Below the pieces are notes generated by a model. The model was not told the DNA's origin. It was given only the letters and a program-made list of their open reading frames with translations, and ran no database searches. Of a DNA stretch of 64,000 nucleotides, positions 40,799 to 48,551 are shown piece after piece. Position numbers and translations under genes: made by a program. Source of the stretch: Desulfurispirillum indicum S5. Its GTDB lineage: Bacteria; Chrysiogenota; Chrysiogenetes; Chrysiogenales; Chrysiogenaceae. The stretch is taken from positions 2,774,001 to 2,838,000 of the forward strand of contig NC_014836.1 of the NCBI RefSeq assembly GCF_000177635.2, given 5' to 3'. Position 1 is the stretch's first letter, and each line of letters opens with the position of its first letter.

Positions 40799-42253
40799 TC
40801 AGGTTTCCAGCTCAATACCGCGCCGCTGCAGCAGCGAACCGTCCAGGCGATACAACTCCACCAGGGCACGGCGGTAGTCGGCAATGGAGCGAGCCTGCTG
40901 AATACGGGCCGCCAGCAGGTCGCGCTGGGCCTGGGCTACCAGCAGCGCCGTGGAGGTGCCCGCTTCAAATTTTTCCATTTCCGCCCGCAACACTTCCTCC
41001 TGCAGCTCCAGGGTAGCCGCGCTGGCCTCTATCTGCTCGCGGCTGCGATCCACTTCCAGGTACGCCTTGCGGACATCAGCGGCCACCAGCTGATTCAGGT
41101 TTTCCAGGCTCAGGTCAACCTGATGCTGACTGATGGTGGCAGCGCGATGCTGGGCCGAGGAGCTGCGATTTCCCAGGGGATAACTCAGGCGCAGGCCGAT
41201 GGTGGCGTCGTAATCGTCACCTCCCATTTCATCAAGGGCACTGCCAAAGGAGTCAGCGTAGCCGCTCTTGCCAAGGGTGACAAAGAGGTCAAGTCGTGGC
41301 AGCAGGCCATTGCGGGTGCGGGTCACTTCCAGCTCGCCGCGCTGCTGGCGCAGACGGGCTTCGCGTATTTCGGGGCGCTGCTGCAGGCCAAAGGTAATGT
41401 GCTCTTCCAGGGTATCGAGGTAAACAGCGGGGAGCGTGGGCTGCTGCGGAAGCGGAGGCTCAGCCGTGTGTTCAAGGCCCATGAGCCGCGTCAGGTCTGT
41501 GGCCAGAACGCGCATGCGGCTGCGGGCATCGATGAGTTCCTGCTGGCGTCGCGCCACTTCGGCTTTGGCAGCTGCCAGTTCGGTGCGGGCCATGGCACCC
41601 ACTTCCACCCGATCGGTGGTCTGCCGCAGCTGTACGCGGGCAACTTCCAGGGATTGCTCATAGATTTCCACCTGACGCGATGCCAGGGCGTACTCCCAGT
41701 AGAGGGACTCTATATTGGCCACCAGGGCCTGGGTGTATCCGCGCAGTTCATTGCGGGAAATATCGGTATCAAGGCGGGCCTGTTCCACCCGCACCAGATT
41801 TACCTGGCTGCCGCGCCCCTGCAGCAGGGCCTGATTGATGCCGATGCCGGCACGCCACTGGTGCAGGTTATCGGGGTTATCGATATCCCGTTGATTGTGA
41901 GAGAGGATGGCCTCGAAGGTGGTGCCGGTGGCGAATTCCTGGCGGAGGCCACCCTGCAGGTACCACTGGCTGGTGTCACTCTCCACCAGGCCGGCAACAC
42001 CGGGAGACAGGGTCTGGCCCTGCTCCGCGCCATAGCCGGCTTCCGCAAAGAGGCGGGCGTCGAAAAGGGACTGTTCAACTTCCTCGAAGGTCTGGCGCAG
42101 CTGAGGCTGCAACTGCTGCATGCGCAGTTCACGGTTGCTTCGCAGGGACATGAGGACGGCTTCTTCCAGTGACAGCTCCTGGGCGGCTGTGCCGGTTAGC
42201 GGCGTTGCCAGCAGCAGGCCGCACAGGGCGATGATAAGGGGTCGTGGTGTCAT
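40799..42253 (-). CDS. TolC family outer-membrane efflux protein
   Basis: 484-residue outer-membrane channel of the tripartite pump. Signal peptide (LIIALCGLLLATPLTGTAA, cleavage near 24), then two outer-membrane efflux repeats of long amphipathic helices: SLEEAVLMSLRSNREL at the start and the second repeat near RPEIREARLRQQRGELEV. The start overlaps the RND gene stop by ATGA. Third structural gene of the MFP-RND-TolC operon, so its partner is fixed by context. Confidence 0.93.
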   Translation of the reverse strand: MTPRPLIIALCGLLLATPLTGTAAQELSLEEAVLMSLRSNRELRMQQLQPQLRQTFEEVEQSLFDARLFAEAGYGAEQGQTLSPGVAGLVESDTSQWYLQGGLRQEFATGTTFEAILSHNQRDIDNPDNLHQWRAGIGINQALLQGRGSQVNLVRVEQARLDTDISRNELRGYTQALVANIESLYWEYALASRQVEIYEQSLEVARVQLRQTTDRVEVGAMARTELAAAKAEVARRQQELIDARSRMRVLATDLTRLMGLEHTAEPPLPQQPTLPAVYLDTLEEHITFGLQQRPEIREARLRQQRGELEVTRTRNGLLPRLDLFVTLGKSGYADSFGSALDEMGGDDYDATIGLRLSYPLGNRSSSAQHRAATISQHQVDLSLENLNQLVAADVRKAYLEVDRSREQIEASAATLELQEEVLRAEMEKFEAGTSTALLVAQAQRDLLAARIQQARSIADYRRALVELYRLDGSLLQRRGIELET

Positions 42254-45200
42254 GGCTGTTTCTCCGGGTTCCTTTCCACGAGTTCTTCAAAGACGGCTTC
42301 ACTGTCGGAGCGTCGGCGATAGCGGTCAAACCAGCCGGAGAGGTTTTCCAGCAGCATGTAGAACAGCGGCACAAAGACCAGGGCCAGGGAGCTGGCCAGG
42401 ATCATTCCGCCCACAACCACTGTGCCGATTTCCTGACGGCTGACGGCTCCGGCGCCCGAGGCAAAGACCAGGGGCAGGGTGCCGATGATAAAGGTCATGG
42501 CCGTCATGACAATGGCGCGAAAGCGTTGCTGTGCCGCAGCCAGTGCCGATTCAAAGGCACTCATTCCCGTCTTGCGGTTCTGGGCGGCAAACTCCACGAT
42601 GAGGATGGCGTTTTTGGCGGCCAGGCCAATCAGCACCAGCAGACCCACCTGGAAGTAGATGTCGTTGGGAAAACCGCGCATCGCGGCTGCCAGCGCGGCA
42701 CCCAAGACCCCAAAGGGAACGGCGGTGGCTACGGCCATGGGCAGTGTCCAGCGCTCGTACTGGGCTGCCAGGATGAGAAAGACCATCAGCAGCCCGAGGC
42801 CAAAGGCCAGGCCTCCGGCACCGGCAGCGGCATCCAGCTGGAAAGCTTCGCCAATCCAGCCGATGCTGAGACTGCCATTGCGGCTGAGCACTTCGGCGGC
42901 CACGGCCTCCATGGCCTCTTTGGCCTGGCCGGTGGTGTAGCCGGGCGCGGCATCGGCCATGATCTTGGCGGCACTGTTGACGTTATAGCGATTGATGATA
43001 TCGGGTCCCGAGGTGCGTTCCAGGGTTACCAGCGAACTCAGGGGCAGCATCTCGCCACGGTCGGAGCGCACAAAAACCTTGTTCAGATCTTCGGGCTGAC
43101 TGCGGAAATCCTTTTCCGACTGGAGGTTCACCTGCCAGTTGCGGCCAAACATGGTGAAGTCATTGACATAGAGGGAGCCAAAGGTGCTCTGCATGGTGCC
43201 AAAGACCTGACTGATGGAGACTCCCACATCACGGGCCTTTTCCCGATCCACATGGGCCTGGAAGCGGGGCAGGTTGGTATCCAGGGTGGTGCGGGCGTTC
43301 ATCAGCTCAGGACGGGCATTGGCCGCCGCCATCAGTTCATTGGCCATGGCTTCGATCTGCTGGGCCGTGTAGTCACCCCGAACTTCCAGGTAACCCTCCA
43401 CTCCGCCGGTCAGGGAGAGGCCCATGATCGGTGGCGGGGTAAAGGCAAAGACATTGGCTTCGGGAATGCCAAGGCCCATGCCCATGATCTTGCGGGCAAC
43501 GGACTGGGCATCCTGGCCCGGTCCCTGGCGGTCTTTCCAGTCGGTCAGGTCGATGAAGCCGATACCGGCGTTGGTGCGCAGGGCACCGGCAATGATATCG
43601 TACCCGGCAATGCCGGTGAACTTCCGGGTCTCCTCCAGGTGGCCCAGCATACCGGTGATGGTATCACGTACCTGCTCCGTGCGGGGCAGCGCCGATGTGG
43701 CGGGCAGCTGGAAGACCACCATGGCAACGCCCTGGTCCTCCTGGGGCACCAGTCCGGGTGCCATGCGTCCCACCAGCACGGAAGTCAGGCCAATGATGGC
43801 CACAAAGAGCAGGCAGCCGAGGAGGGGACGACGCAGAAGCTTCTCCACGCACCAGACGAACAGGTTGGTCAGCTTTTCAAATACGCGGTTAAACAGGGTA
43901 AAGAAGCTCCAGACCCGGTGGCTCTGCTTATCCAGCAACATGGCACACATGGCGGGAGTCAGGGTCAGGGCCACCACACCCGAGACCACCACGGAGACGG
44001 CAATGGTGACGGCGAACTGGCGATAGAGCTCGCCGGACATGCCACCCAGAAAGGTTACGGGAGCAAACACCGCCACCAGCACCAGGGTGGAGGAGATAAC
44101 AGCACCGGAGACCTGTTTCATGGTCTCGATGGAGGCTTCGCGGGCCCGGATATTGCGCTCCCGCATCAGTCGATCCACGTTTTCCATGACGATAATGGCG
44201 TTGTCCACCACAATGCCGATGGCCAGCACCAGGCCAAAGAGGGTCAGCAGGTTCACCGAGAAACCGAAGACCAGCATGCCGGCGAAAGTACCGATCAGAG
44301 AGACGGGAATGGCCGCCACGGGAATCAGGGTCGCCCGCAGGTGCTGCAGGAACATGAAGGTCACCAGCACCACCAGGGCTACGGCAATCATCAGCGTGAT
44401 GACCACCTCCTGGATGGATATGCGCACAAATTCCGTGGTGTCATAGGCAATGGTGTAGGCCACGTCGTCGGGAAAGTTCTGTGCGAGCCGATCCAGTGTT
44501 TCGTATACCCGGTCCGCGGTATCCAGGGCATTGGCTCCGGGCTGCAGGTAGATGCCCAGGGGCGTGGCTGACTGGCCATCGTATTTCGCCGAGAAGGCGT
44601 AGCTGCGGGAGCCAAGTTCCACGCGGGCCACATCGCCCAGGCGCAGGGTACTGCCATCCGCCCCTGAACGCAGGATAATTTGTTCAAACTCCTCGGGGCT
44701 GCTCATCTGTCCACGGGTCGCCACCGTAAAGGTAAAGGCCTGCCCCTCCGGTGAAGGCTCGGCCCCCAGTCGTCCAGCGGCAAACTGGGCGCTCTGTTCG
44801 CGAATGGCGGCCGCCACATCGGTGGGGGTAAGCTGGTACTGGGCCAGCTTGTCGGGGCTGAGCCACACCCGCATGGAGTAATCTTCCGCCGCGAACAGGG
44901 ACGCGTTGCCCACACCGGGCAGACGCACCAGTTCATCCAGAACATTGAGCAGGGCGTAGTTGCTGAGAAAGACGCTGTCTTTGCTGGCCTCAGGGGAGTA
45001 GAGCAGTGGCACCATGAGAATACTGGTGGACCTGGCCTCCACCCGTACCCCCAGATCGCGCACGGCCTGGGGCAGCCGCGAAAGCGCTGCCTGCACACGG
45101 TTATTGACGTTAATGGCGGCCTGGTCAGGGTCCGTTCCAAAGGCGAAGGTAATGGCGATATTGAGGTAGCCGTCGTCCATGGCGGTGGATTCCATGTAGA

Positions 45201-45426
45201 TCATGTTCTCCACCCCGTTGATCTCCTGCTCCAGGGCAGCGGCCACGGAGTCGGCCATGACATCGGCGCTGGCGCCGGGATAGACGGCACTGACCATGAC
45301 CTGGGGCGGCACCACATCGGGATACTGCTCCACTGGCAGCACACGCAGGGCGGCGGCCCCCGCCAGAATGATCACAATGGAGACCACCGAAGCGAAAATC
45401 GGCCGGTCGATAAAAAATCTGAGCAT
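42250..45426 (-). CDS. RND multidrug efflux permease (HAE1 family)
   Basis: 1058-residue inner-membrane proton-driven drug exporter, AcrB/MexB type: MLRFFIDRPIFASVVSIVI start, two large periplasmic loops and twelve TM helices. In TM4 the usual Asp-Asp proton relay reads VVDNAIIVMENV, that is Asp-Asn. The TM10 Lys is kept in LAAKNAILIVEFA. The start shares one base with the MFP stop (TAATG) and the end overlaps the TolC start. Substrates cannot be read from sequence. Confidence 0.95.
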   Translation of the reverse strand: MLRFFIDRPIFASVVSIVIILAGAAALRVLPVEQYPDVVPPQVMVSAVYPGASADVMADSVAAALEQEINGVENMIYMESTAMDDGYLNIAITFAFGTDPDQAAINVNNRVQAALSRLPQAVRDLGVRVEARSTSILMVPLLYSPEASKDSVFLSNYALLNVLDELVRLPGVGNASLFAAEDYSMRVWLSPDKLAQYQLTPTDVAAAIREQSAQFAAGRLGAEPSPEGQAFTFTVATRGQMSSPEEFEQIILRSGADGSTLRLGDVARVELGSRSYAFSAKYDGQSATPLGIYLQPGANALDTADRVYETLDRLAQNFPDDVAYTIAYDTTEFVRISIQEVVITLMIAVALVVLVTFMFLQHLRATLIPVAAIPVSLIGTFAGMLVFGFSVNLLTLFGLVLAIGIVVDNAIIVMENVDRLMRERNIRAREASIETMKQVSGAVISSTLVLVAVFAPVTFLGGMSGELYRQFAVTIAVSVVVSGVVALTLTPAMCAMLLDKQSHRVWSFFTLFNRVFEKLTNLFVWCVEKLLRRPLLGCLLFVAIIGLTSVLVGRMAPGLVPQEDQGVAMVVFQLPATSALPRTEQVRDTITGMLGHLEETRKFTGIAGYDIIAGALRTNAGIGFIDLTDWKDRQGPGQDAQSVARKIMGMGLGIPEANVFAFTPPPIMGLSLTGGVEGYLEVRGDYTAQQIEAMANELMAAANARPELMNARTTLDTNLPRFQAHVDREKARDVGVSISQVFGTMQSTFGSLYVNDFTMFGRNWQVNLQSEKDFRSQPEDLNKVFVRSDRGEMLPLSSLVTLERTSGPDIINRYNVNSAAKIMADAAPGYTTGQAKEAMEAVAAEVLSRNGSLSIGWIGEAFQLDAAAGAGGLAFGLGLLMVFLILAAQYERWTLPMAVATAVPFGVLGAALAAAMRGFPNDIYFQVGLLVLIGLAAKNAILIVEFAAQNRKTGMSAFESALAAAQQRFRAIVMTAMTFIIGTLPLVFASGAGAVSRQEIGTVVVGGMILASSLALVFVPLFYMLLENLSGWFDRYRRRSDSEAVFEELVERNPEKQP

Positions 45427-46553
45427 TATTGCATCTCCTCGGCAGCCACGTTCACCGGAGCCTGATGGCGCAGGGAGACATGGCCATTGGTCACCACCCG
45501 GTCTCCGGACTCAAGGCCGCCAAGAATCACCTGACCCTGCTCCGTCACCGGGCCAAGGCGAACGGGACGAGCCTGCGCCTTGTTTTCACTGTTCACCACA
45601 AAGACCTGCGGCCCCTGGGCACTCTGGCTGACCGCCTGCTCGGGAATGGTGAATACGCCACTCAGGCTCTGCAGCAGGACGCGTATGCGGACGAACTGCC
45701 CCGGTAGCAGCTGGTGGTCGGGGTTGGGAAAAACCGCCCTGACGGAAACCGTGCCAGTGGCGGGATCAATGGTACTGGCAACAAAGTCGATGGCTCCCCC
45801 GTGGGAGTATTCGTGGGCACCGGGCAGGATCAACGCGGCCTGGCTGCTGTCTTCTGTCTGTCCACGCCTGATCAGCGCATCGTTTTCCGGCATGGAAAAG
45901 CGTACGTGCACCGGATCATTCTGGGTGATGGTGGTCAGCAGCCCTCCGGTGCTGATGAGGTTGCCCTCCGAGACATCCTCCATACCGGTCACACCGGCAA
46001 TGGGAGAACGTACTTCCGTGTAGCCCAGGTTGCGCCGGGCATCATCCAGTACAGCTTCGGCCATATTCAGGCGCGCACGGGCCTGATCCACCTGGGTTCT
46101 GGCCTGATCGCGCTCGCGCTCGCTGACGGTATTGCGCTCGAAGAGACGGGAAATACGCTCCCACTCCCTTTGAGCATGGGCAAGGTCGGCCCGGGCGGCG
46201 TCACGCTCGGCTTCGGCGCGGCGCTGGGCTATCTGAAAGGGCTCCGGATCAATCAGAAAGAGCACTTCATCGCTGGCCACCACCTGCCCCTCCTGGTAGC
46301 GTTTCTCCTGCAGGATGCCGCTGACCTGGGCGCGCACCTGAACCTGGCGTGACCCATGGATCCGTGCGGGATACTCGCGGTAGACACCCACATCGGTTGG
46401 TTGAACTTTTAAGACACTGACCTGGGCTGGTGGCATCTGAAAGCCGCCTTGCTGGGAGGGATCCTGGCCGCAGCCGGCGAGTCCCACCAGGGAAAAAAGC
46501 AGTAAGGAACCGGCAATCCGGGGAAGTCGGCGCAAAGAGAGCAAAGAAATCAT
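45426..46553 (-). CDS. RND efflux periplasmic adaptor lipoprotein (MFP)
   Basis: 375-residue membrane-fusion protein of the AcrA/MexA type. The lipobox SLVGLAGC is at about residues 21-28, after a short signal. A barrel-sandwich lipoyl domain (QVSGILQEKRYQEGQVV), a helical hairpin (ARADLAHAQREWERISRL, VSERERDQARTQVDQAR) and a beta-barrel follow. ATG 46553 has AGGAG upstream; the frame start at 46601 would place the signal internally. First structural gene of the pump operon, 158 bp after the TetR gene. Confidence 0.94.
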   Translation of the reverse strand: MISLLSLRRLPRIAGSLLLFSLVGLAGCGQDPSQQGGFQMPPAQVSVLKVQPTDVGVYREYPARIHGSRQVQVRAQVSGILQEKRYQEGQVVASDEVLFLIDPEPFQIAQRRAEAERDAARADLAHAQREWERISRLFERNTVSERERDQARTQVDQARARLNMAEAVLDDARRNLGYTEVRSPIAGVTGMEDVSEGNLISTGGLLTTITQNDPVHVRFSMPENDALIRRGQTEDSSQAALILPGAHEYSHGGAIDFVASTIDPATGTVSVRAVFPNPDHQLLPGQFVRIRVLLQSLSGVFTIPEQAVSQSAQGPQVFVVNSENKAQARPVRLGPVTEQGQVILGGLESGDRVVTNGHVSLRHQAPVNVAAEEMQ

Positions 46554-46711
46554 GGTCGTTCTCCTGATAAGGATGGATTGGTGAAGCAGAACGTGCGGCA
46601 TTTGATGGCAATACCCCCTCTTCGTGGGCGATGTCCGGTCATAGGGAAGACTCTGCCACGCAAAGTTTGCGCACGTTTTTCGCCAGCATGAAGAAGTGTT
46701 AAGCTGTGCTG

Positions 46712-47347
46712 TCAGTTTTCCTGATTCTGTTTGAGTGTTCCGTAACAGATAATGTCGAAGATATCGGCCGCCTGTTCGCGAAAAGACGCGTAGTGCGGAG
46801 AGAAGCGGCTGGTGAAGACGATGCCGTACACCATGTTCTCGACGGCACGGTGCATCTTCTCGCGGTCTGCGGGAGAGCGCAGCCGCCCCTCCTGCTCCAG
46901 CTCATCCATCAGCTGATCCCAGTGGTCATGGTCCCGCGACTCGTGGTCGAAGAAGAGGGACTTGCCCCGTTCGCAGAACTCGGCCCGCTCCTGGATCAGC
47001 AGCTCGGCGATATCCGGATTCTGGTCAAAAAAGTCAAAGTAGCCGAAGCAGGCGTCGCGCATGCGCTCCATGACGGGTTTTTCCTGCTCAAGCAACCCGC
47101 AGGTATACTCGGAGAGCTGGTCCAGTCCCCGTTCGACGGCAGCCAGAAAGAGCTTCTGCTTGGTGGAAAAATAGCGGTAGATGGTTCCCTTGCCGATGCC
47201 CAGTTTATAGGCGATCAGCTGCACATCGGTCTGGTGGTAGCCGTGGCGCGCGAAAGCGGACGTGGCTGCCGCCAGAATTTCCTCGCAACGGCGGGCCTGG
47301 AGCTCTTCATCTTTGGGACGTCCCGGGGCGCGGCTCTCTTCAGACAT
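46712..47347 (-). CDS. TetR/AcrR family transcriptional regulator of the efflux operon
   Basis: 211-residue repressor. The N-terminal helix-turn-helix is AYKLGIGKGTIYRYFSTKQKLF (about residues 45-66); the C-terminal ligand domain is variable and helical. It lies directly upstream of the MFP-RND-TolC genes in the same direction, and a perfect inverted repeat lies 26 bp before its start. This suggests autoregulation and control of the whole operon, with drug binding relieving repression. Confidence 0.93.
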   Translation of the reverse strand: MSEESRAPGRPKDEELQARRCEEILAAATSAFARHGYHQTDVQLIAYKLGIGKGTIYRYFSTKQKLFLAAVERGLDQLSEYTCGLLEQEKPVMERMRDACFGYFDFFDQNPDIAELLIQERAEFCERGKSLFFDHESRDHDHWDQLMDELEQEGRLRSPADREKMHRAVENMVYGIVFTSRFSPHYASFREQAADIFDIICYGTLKQNQEN

Positions 47348-47372
47348 GGAGTTGCCTCCTTGTGGAATGCAG

Positions 47373-47404
47373 AATTAGATGACGGACGAGTCAGTCATCT
47401 AATT
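47373..47404. promoter_or_regulatory. TetR operator (perfect 11 bp inverted repeat) with overlapping promoter
   Basis: AATTAGATGAC and GTCATCTAATT are perfect complements separated by 10 bp. The inner TGACGGACGAGTCAGTCA is itself near-palindromic, a common TetR half-site layout. On the minus strand a TTGACA (47423-47428) precedes TCTAAT or TAATTA at the operator edge with 15 or 17 bp spacing, so bound repressor would block the promoter. Confidence 0.8.
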
Positions 47405-47537
47405 AGAGCGATCGCCGGTTAATGTCAACAGAAAAGTAACCATCCAGTCAATTTTTTCTGCGAGCCCTTGCACCTTTACTTGCCGGGCAATATCCGGTAG
47501 AAGCTATGCAATCACTCCAACAACTGGTGCTCCACCC

Positions 47538-48353
47538 ATGCAGAACAGATTTCTCTCTCCGCCCCAGGCCGTGGCGGCTATCATGGAAAACGGTCGCCGC
47601 GTCCTGACACAATCCCCGGGACGTACCTTCGTGCTCAGCCTGCTGGCAGGATTTTACATCGCATTTGGGGCTCAGCTCTCCATCGTGGTCACCCAGGGGG
47701 TGGCGGAAACCATGGGTGTCGGAATGGCCCGTTTTCTGGGCGGCAGTGTCTTTTCCATCGGCCTGATGCTGGTGGTGGTCTGCGGCGCAGAGCTCTTTAC
47801 GGGCAACACCCTGCTGGCCAAAGCGGCGCTGCAGCGGCAGATTCCCTGGCTGAAGGTATGGGAGAACTGGGCTTTGGTGATTGTGGGAAACTTCATCGGC
47901 GCCATTGCGCTGGCATGGCTGATGGTGGCCAGCCTGCTGTGGCAGGATACCCAGGCGGCGCTCCAGGCTCTGGATATCGCCGTGCGCAAAAGCACCCTGA
48001 GTTTCGAGGCGGCGTTTATCCGGGGTATTCTCTGTAACTGGCTGGTGTGCCTGGCGGTGGTCATGGCGGTGGCGGCCCGCGATATCGCGGGCAAGATTCT
48101 GGCGTGCTATGTACCCATCATGGCCTTTGTGGCCAGTGGTTTTGAGCACTCGGTGGCGAACATGTTCTTCATACCGGCAGCCATTTTTCTGGCCAGCTCC
48201 AGCGGAATCCACATGCCTGATCTGAACTGGTGGAATTTCTTTGTCACCAACCTCATTCCCGTGACCCTGGGGAATATTGTGGGTGGTGTGGTCTTTGTGG
48301 CCATGGCCTACTGGTTTCTCTACCTGCGCGGATCAGCCGCTTCTGCGGAATAG
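47538..48353 (+). CDS. Formate/nitrite transporter family channel (FocA/NirC)
   Basis: 271-residue pentameric inner-membrane channel with six TM helices. Family features: FYIAFGAQLS near TM1-TM2 (about 40-49), GAELFTGNTL (about 93-102), GNFIGA, the ILCNWLVCLAV segment in TM4 and FEHSVANMF (about 203-211), which holds the central His that gates the pore. Formate versus nitrite cannot be decided by sequence alone. Divergent from the efflux regulator. The region before the ATG has no strong ribosome-binding site. Confidence 0.9.
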   Translation: MQNRFLSPPQAVAAIMENGRRVLTQSPGRTFVLSLLAGFYIAFGAQLSIVVTQGVAETMGVGMARFLGGSVFSIGLMLVVVCGAELFTGNTLLAKAALQRQIPWLKVWENWALVIVGNFIGAIALAWLMVASLLWQDTQAALQALDIAVRKSTLSFEAAFIRGILCNWLVCLAVVMAVAARDIAGKILACYVPIMAFVASGFEHSVANMFFIPAAIFLASSSGIHMPDLNWWNFFVTNLIPVTLGNIVGGVVFVAMAYWFLYLRGSAASAE

Positions 48354-48392
48354 AAACTTCCAGACGCGCGCAACGCTCTTGCGGACCAGAAT

Positions 48393-48551
48393 CTAGCAGG
48401 CTGCCGAAAAACTCTCATCTGCGGCGTTGCTCGCCGTCGCTCGTCACTGCAACGTACGGGGAGTACGCTTCATTCCTCGCTTTGCTCGCGCCTTGCACCT
48501 GAGTATTTTTCAATTGCCTGCGTGTTTTGAGGTATTTCAGCAAGCTGTTAG
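48393..48551 (+). repeat. R2 dispersed repeat (best copy)
   Basis: About 159 bp bounded by CTAGCAGGCTGCCGAAAAAC and its imperfect complement TTTCAGCAAGCTGTTAG. Internally CTCATCTGCGGCGTTGCTC, GTACGGGGAGTACGCTTCA, CGCCTTGCACCTGAG and TTTTTCAATTGCCTGCGT are shared with the other copies. Its right end overlaps the stop codon of the convergent kinase gene. Confidence 0.75.
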
